This document shows, piece by piece, positions 60,757 to 64,000 of a DNA stretch of 64,000 bases. Position 1 is the first letter of the stretch; each line of letters opens with the position of its first letter. The notes under the pieces are model-generated. The model had not been told where the DNA came from, searched no databases, and saw nothing but the letters and a program-made list of their open reading frames with translations. Position numbers and translations under genes: made by a program. Source of the DNA: Kordia aestuariivivens (GTDB lineage: Bacteria; Bacteroidota; Bacteroidia; Flavobacteriales; Flavobacteriaceae); NCBI RefSeq assembly GCF_014397005.1, contig NZ_JACGWS010000013.1, positions 62,001 through 126,000 on the forward strand, read 5' to 3'.

Positions 60757-61686
60757 ATGAACAACAAACTTTTACTAGCATTCTTTTTCTTCATTTGCAA
60801 CCAATTCGTTCAGGCGCAACATTGTGAATATGACAATGCACAATTGATCGGAATGCTGCCACATGCAGAAAATTCAAATCAAATTATTGAAGGTTTAAAA
60901 ATTACATGGATTGATAAAGACGGAAATCCTGTGTTGTTAAATAAGACACCATATCAAGATGATCCAAAAGCATATTCAATAGAAAAATCATCATTAATTG
61001 CTTGGCGAAATCCTCACTTATATCTTTCATTTTTAAATGAAAAACGAAACTTACAAAAACGGTACTTTCCATTCGCAAGTAATCATTATATATTGATAAG
61101 TAGTTTTTATGGACAAGATATTTTCGTTAAAATAGAAGATATTGACAAAGAACATAATGGTGGACATTTTGAAACCAAAATAGTGACTGTTCCCGCAGCA
61201 TATATTCTAAAATTATGCGGCTATCGACATCCTTCTCTCAAACATGAAACTACTTATAAAGCAATCAATATCGAATTAAAACGTTTAGATAAAGACAAAA
61301 AAAATGCTGTTGAGAAGCAATTTGGAGATTATAATTTTGATGGATTTGAAGATTATAGAATTCTCACACAAGTATATTACGCAAGCTATGATTATTTTAT
61401 TTACAATACCACTACAAATACGTACATAAAAGATACGTTTTTAAGCACGATGAGTAACACCATTTTCGATTGGACACATAAAAACTTTCGAGGTGGGCAG
61501 TTAATTATTTTAAATAAACTTTCGCGACAAGCGGATCACTATGATTTTTACGAAGGAAAATTAACGGTCGTACATCGATCTATTTGCACACAAGTACATG
61601 AAAACTCTGAACGCAGTGATTGTACCATTTATAGATTAAAAAAAGGAAAATTAGAATTTGCCGAATATTTACAAGGTGCAGAGTAA
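60757..61686 (+). CDS. Exported protein with VCBS-like acidic loop
   Basis: A 309-aa protein with a signal peptide (LAFFFFICNQFVQAQ). Residues about 188-200 read FGDYNFDGFEDYRI, the Ca-binding-like D-x-N-x-D-G loop of XAC2610/VCBS-related proteins. The Cys pairs near the C-terminus (SICTQVHENSERSDC) may be disulfide-bonded. The first part is not recognised. Probably periplasmic or secreted. Confidence 0.7.
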   Translation: MNNKLLLAFFFFICNQFVQAQHCEYDNAQLIGMLPHAENSNQIIEGLKITWIDKDGNPVLLNKTPYQDDPKAYSIEKSSLIAWRNPHLYLSFLNEKRNLQKRYFPFASNHYILISSFYGQDIFVKIEDIDKEHNGGHFETKIVTVPAAYILKLCGYRHPSLKHETTYKAINIELKRLDKDKKNAVEKQFGDYNFDGFEDYRILTQVYYASYDYFIYNTTTNTYIKDTFLSTMSNTIFDWTHKNFRGGQLIILNKLSRQADHYDFYEGKLTVVHRSICTQVHENSERSDCTIYRLKKGKLEFAEYLQGAE

Positions 61687-61842
61687 CGTACTTTTACATA
61701 GTTCTTTTTCTCGTTCGGGCAGAATCTCCATGTTGTCCCACAATCCTGTTTGAAGCGTGGCTGCATACGAAACTGAAAATTCGTTTTTAAGCATGATTTT
61801 CACGGCTTCTTCATGATTATACTTAATGTATAATAGTTCACG
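61669..61842 (-). other. Short open frame, possible gene remnant
   Basis: A frame without a usable start reads RELLYIKYNHEEAVKIMLKN, then EFSVSYAATLQTGLWDNMEI, and ends KELCKSTLLCTL at 61669. The composition is protein-like. A separate frame just upstream encodes a short hydrophobic start MDNVTIWQLVLLIAVTILQ (from ATG 61912). The two could be parts of one decayed gene joined by a frameshift. No homologue is known to me. Confidence 0.3.
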
Positions 61843-61969
61843 CTAAAACCATCTGTAAAATCGTAACCGCAATCAATAGAACCAATTGCCAAATGGTGAC
61901 GTTGTCCATGATTTTACAGTTATTATATTTTACTACTTTTGTTTTTAATCAGTTAACACTTCATTGCAA

Positions 61970-62089
61970 ATGTTTTTACACGGAACTTTTGATCTTGGGC
62001 TCTCCGATTACCTTTTTTGGGTTGGTATGATTTTAATAGTGATCATCATTATCGCCGTCTTAAAAGCACTGTTTACTACTAAAAAGTAA
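61970..62089 (+). CDS. Putative small membrane protein (39 aa)
   Basis: From ATG 61970 the frame reads MFLHGTFDLGLSDYLFWVGM, then ILIVIIIIAVLKALFTTKK and stops. It has one transmembrane helix with a basic end. A perfect -7 box TACTTTTG (61934-61941) lies 29 nt upstream, which supports expression. No Shine-Dalgarno motif is visible, as is usual in Bacteroidota. Confidence 0.5.
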   Translation: MFLHGTFDLGLSDYLFWVGMILIVIIIIAVLKALFTTKK

Positions 62090-62167
62090 TTACCGTTAAG
62101 TACTCTTTATAATTGTGATTAGTATGCGAATGTATTTGCGTTTTTGACAGATGATGTCAAAAATGTT

Positions 62168-63139
62168 TTATTTTTTAAAAATTAAAGTTCCACGTTGATA
62201 TCTGCATACGTCTTTCACATTTTGAAGCTGCTTATATTTTTTAATCACATCTTCATGAATTTCGTCTGCTGACAACGGATTATGCGCCCTGTAATTTTCT
62301 CCTTTAAAGTCAATCACAGTGAGATCATTTTCTTTACACAATTCAAGATAAAACAGATACGAAAGTCTATTTGTATACGCAATATCGTTTCCTGCCCAGT
62401 ACTTCCAAGTCTTATCTGAATACTTTAAAAAGTTGAACTCCGAGATGTTTTTGTCTTGAAAAAATCCTGGATTTGTAAAATGATCTATAAAATTAATAGT
62501 ATGAACCGCAAAACCATCTTTCGTTAACCAACTTTTCATTTTCTGGAATAATTCCGTTAAAAATGTTGGCGGAATATGCTCAAAAACAACTTGCGAACAG
62601 ATATAATCAAACGAAGTACTTTGTTTCTCAATATCGCTCAATGTGTACTTTGGAATGTATGTAATATTGCAAGATTCAAACAAACTTTTGAGGGTTTGAA
62701 ACGATTGTAGTTGCGCTATTTTTTCTTTAATTTCAGTCGAACTGAATGTGCTTTTTGCTGCAATTCTCGTTAAGAAATCATCATGATCAATGTGTTTAAT
62801 TTGCTTCTGGAACGTTTTGATTGAAACATCTTTGGAAATATCCACCGTGATAATTTTGTCAAATCCTAACAAGTGTAAAATCACAGGCGAAATCAACGAA
62901 TATCCTGTCCCGATTTCCAACGCTGTTTTTGTATTTCCTGTTTTCATCTCGACTCCGCTCGATGTGACAGTTGTTGAATGTTGAGTTTCATCAAACTTAC
63001 GCAAACATTCATACGCTTGATACAGACAGACATTTTTGTGATAGTCTTTTTTCAACGTAGCAGGAATGTGATTGAGCTTATCGCCAATCTTCGTAAAATG
63101 CAATAGCTTTTGTAGGCTTGCTTTTAGTTTCCAGTTCAT
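62168..63139 (-). CDS. Class I SAM-dependent methyltransferase with repeat-encoded insert
   Basis: A 323-aa protein. Motif I is ALEIGTGYSLISPVIL, the acidic loop follows in KIITVDISKD, and motif IV is FDYICSQVVFEHIPPTFLTE. Directly before motif I the sequence VTSSGVEMKTGNT is encoded by the TCGA-type palindromic repeat at 62945-62970, in frame. Substrate is unknown. It stands alone. A 7-fold GGTTCTA repeat lies 7 nt upstream of its start. Confidence 0.82.
   Translation of the reverse strand: MNWKLKASLQKLLHFTKIGDKLNHIPATLKKDYHKNVCLYQAYECLRKFDETQHSTTVTSSGVEMKTGNTKTALEIGTGYSLISPVILHLLGFDKIITVDISKDVSIKTFQKQIKHIDHDDFLTRIAAKSTFSSTEIKEKIAQLQSFQTLKSLFESCNITYIPKYTLSDIEKQSTSFDYICSQVVFEHIPPTFLTELFQKMKSWLTKDGFAVHTINFIDHFTNPGFFQDKNISEFNFLKYSDKTWKYWAGNDIAYTNRLSYLFYLELCKENDLTVIDFKGENYRAHNPLSADEIHEDVIKKYKQLQNVKDVCRYQRGTLIFKK
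62945..62970. repeat. TCGA-type palindromic repeat inside the methyltransferase gene
   Basis: This 26-bp sequence CATCTCGA-CTCCGC-TCGATG-TGACAG differs from the paaH copy at four positions. Two of these (T to A, A to T) are paired changes that keep the stem. It encodes VTSSGVEM on the minus strand. Confidence 0.85.
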
Positions 63140-63145
63140 GCTTAT

Positions 63146-63194
63146 GGTTCTAGGTTCTAGGTTCTAGGTTCTAGGTTCTAGGTTCTAGGTTCTA
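63146..63194. repeat. Heptanucleotide tandem repeat (GGTTCTA)x7
   Basis: Seven perfect copies, 7 nt upstream of the methyltransferase start codon, followed by a partial copy GGTT. This is the third 7-bp repeat in this position in the window. Confidence 0.95.
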
Positions 63195-63456
63195 GGTTTA
63201 AAATTAAAAAATGTTTTTTTTGCCACGAATTCACAAATGCTTTTTCTTCTCAATACTCAATACGAATAGTTAACTTCTTGTTCGTTATTTGTTTCACTCT
63301 TCACTCATCACTTTTAACTCTTAACTTATATTATTTGCTTGCGAAAATACGAAAACTGAGCATTATTGAGATTAAAATATATTTTGATCGAAAATACCTA
63401 GCGAAGCCATCGAAGTTTTACATTTAAAATTCAACATTTAGAATTTAAAATTTCCT
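63195..63456. repeat. Gene-free stretch with dispersed intergenic word, copy 3
   Basis: It contains CTCAATACTCAATACG (about 63249-63264) and the 32-bp word at 63296-63327 that matches 1621-1652 and 10357-10389. The rest is AT-rich with ACATTTAAAATTC-type words near 63418-63450. No RNA gene was seen. Confidence 0.6.
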
Positions 63457-63766
63457 TTATTCATTCCGCCAAACAAGAACATTAATACTATTTCCATTCG
63501 TTGCTTGTGCTGCTTGATTGTAATTTATAGTGTTTAACGTCGCTTCTTCCGCAGGATATGGCATACGTACAGGAATCAATCCGTTGTTGAGACTCGCCGA
63601 AAATGCTGGCAAATTCGGAAATCCTGTTTTTTGAACTTTTTCAAGAATTTGTGCGTTAAAGTATGAGAAACAATTTTTCTCCACCAACAATTGTTTTGTG
63701 CTGCGATTCTTCTTGAGAGGAATTTGCAAAGATCAAAATTGCAGTCGCATTTGTTGGTTTCAACAC
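63457..63766 (-). pseudogene. Chimeric pseudogene: DUF2064-like start joined to SusD-like end
   Basis: From GTG/TTG at 63766-63761 the first frame reads LKPTNATAILIFANSSQEES and QHKTIVGGEKLF, then stops. One base out of frame it continues SYFNAQILEKVQKTGFP. Both match the N-terminus of the DUF2064 (TIGR04282) glycosyltransferase-like family. Then, in that second frame, come NLPAFSASLNNGLIPVRMPY and PAEEATLNTINYNQAAQATN, ending VLVWRNE, which look like the C-terminus of a SusD/RagB-type lipoprotein. So two gene remnants are fused by deletion and the first carries a frameshift. Neither is functional. Confidence 0.65.
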
Positions 63767-63895
63767 GTAAGTTATAAGGTGTTTTGTAATATTTGGGTTT
63801 AGTTAGCTAATTTATTAAAACCTTACACTTGTTTTTTATTTTTTTTGACTAATTTTAACATATATTTAAGAAAATATTGAAACCGATTACACAAA

Positions 63896-64000
63896 TTGAA
63901 AGAATTAAATAAAAACCTACATTTATCTTTGTCTGCCATTGCCGTCGTGGTTGTTGGCATCACCTACGGATTGTATCCGAGCACTTTTTTGCCTTTATTT
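63896..64000 (+). CDS. DUF4345-like membrane protein, N-terminal part (cut by window edge)
   Basis: The first 35 codons from TTG 63896 read LKELNKNLHLSLSAIAVVVV, then GITYGLYPSTFLPLF and run off the window. No ATG occurs in this frame after the preceding stop, so the TTG is the likely start. The hydrophobic helix with GITYGLYP and FLPLF is typical of the DUF4345 membrane family. Function unknown. Confidence 0.6.
   Translation, partial: MKELNKNLHLSLSAIAVVVVGITYGLYPSTFLPLF

Overview
The window looks like chromosome of a marine Flavobacteriaceae bacterium (Bacteroidota). The DNA is AT-rich. Several promoters fit the Bacteroidota -7 consensus TAnnTTTG. There is a type IX secretion (type B sorting) protein, GldL- and GldM-like gliding/secretion relatives, SusD-type remnants, a GSCFA protein, a Lacal_2735-type small protein and peptides with the flavobacterial class I lanthipeptide leader (LNKKSISNL). 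A Kordia-like genus is my guess, not shown by the sequence. No rRNA, tRNA, CRISPR array or intact insertion sequence was seen.

Region 1 (1-5.8 kb): a branched-chain 2-oxoacid dehydrogenase group on the minus strand (E2, ilvE, then E1 cut by the window edge), with a divergent Lrp/AsnC regulator. A VOC protein, an ATP-grasp enzyme and a lipoprotein follow.

Region 2 (5.8-20.3 kb): a long minus-strand phenylacetate (paa) catabolic cluster. It carries a TetR repressor candidate, the epoxidase genes paaE-A-B-C-D, then paaG, paaH, paaI, paaJ, paaZ, a second enoyl-CoA hydratase and paaY. The ligase PaaK is not in the window. A perfect 22-bp palindrome overlaps the promoter of paaE. The cluster is full of palindromic DNA. 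Two genes have their 3' ends duplicated as perfect long hairpins, one gene has a palindrome inserted in frame, and two have a conserved structured element just past the stop codon (ilvE has a third copy).

Region 3 (19.4-23.2 kb): three orphan lanthipeptide-like precursors and an aromatic amino acid hydroxylase with a long extra C-terminal part. Region 4 (23.3-42.1 kb): mostly housekeeping and envelope genes (alaS, M23 peptidase, MerR, lemA/TPM, T9SS lectin protein, outer-membrane barrel, der, era) and an alpha/beta hydrolase broken by one in-frame amber codon. Region 5 (42.3-47.4 kb): a putative bicarbonate module (TetR, small membrane protein, SulP transporter, universal stress protein, beta-carbonic anhydrase, DUF2490).

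Region 6 (47.8-53.3 kb): a sulfane-sulfur/thiosulfate regulon with a cysteine-rich Crp/Fnr regulator, TauE, an MBL-rhodanese fusion, a rhodanese and two YeeE halves. Five copies of a palindrome GTAAC-N4-GTTAC lie upstream of five of these genes. In every case the palindrome ends exactly 30 nt before the end of the -7 box. This is the most striking regulatory signal in the window.

Region 7 (53.3-64 kb): a NarL-type two-component system, several uncharacterised envelope proteins, a methyltransferase with an in-frame palindrome insertion, a chimeric pseudogene (DUF2064-like start joined to a SusD-like end) and the start of a DUF4345-like membrane protein. Three unrelated 7-bp tandem repeats sit directly upstream of minus-strand start codons (ilvE, response regulator, methyltransferase).
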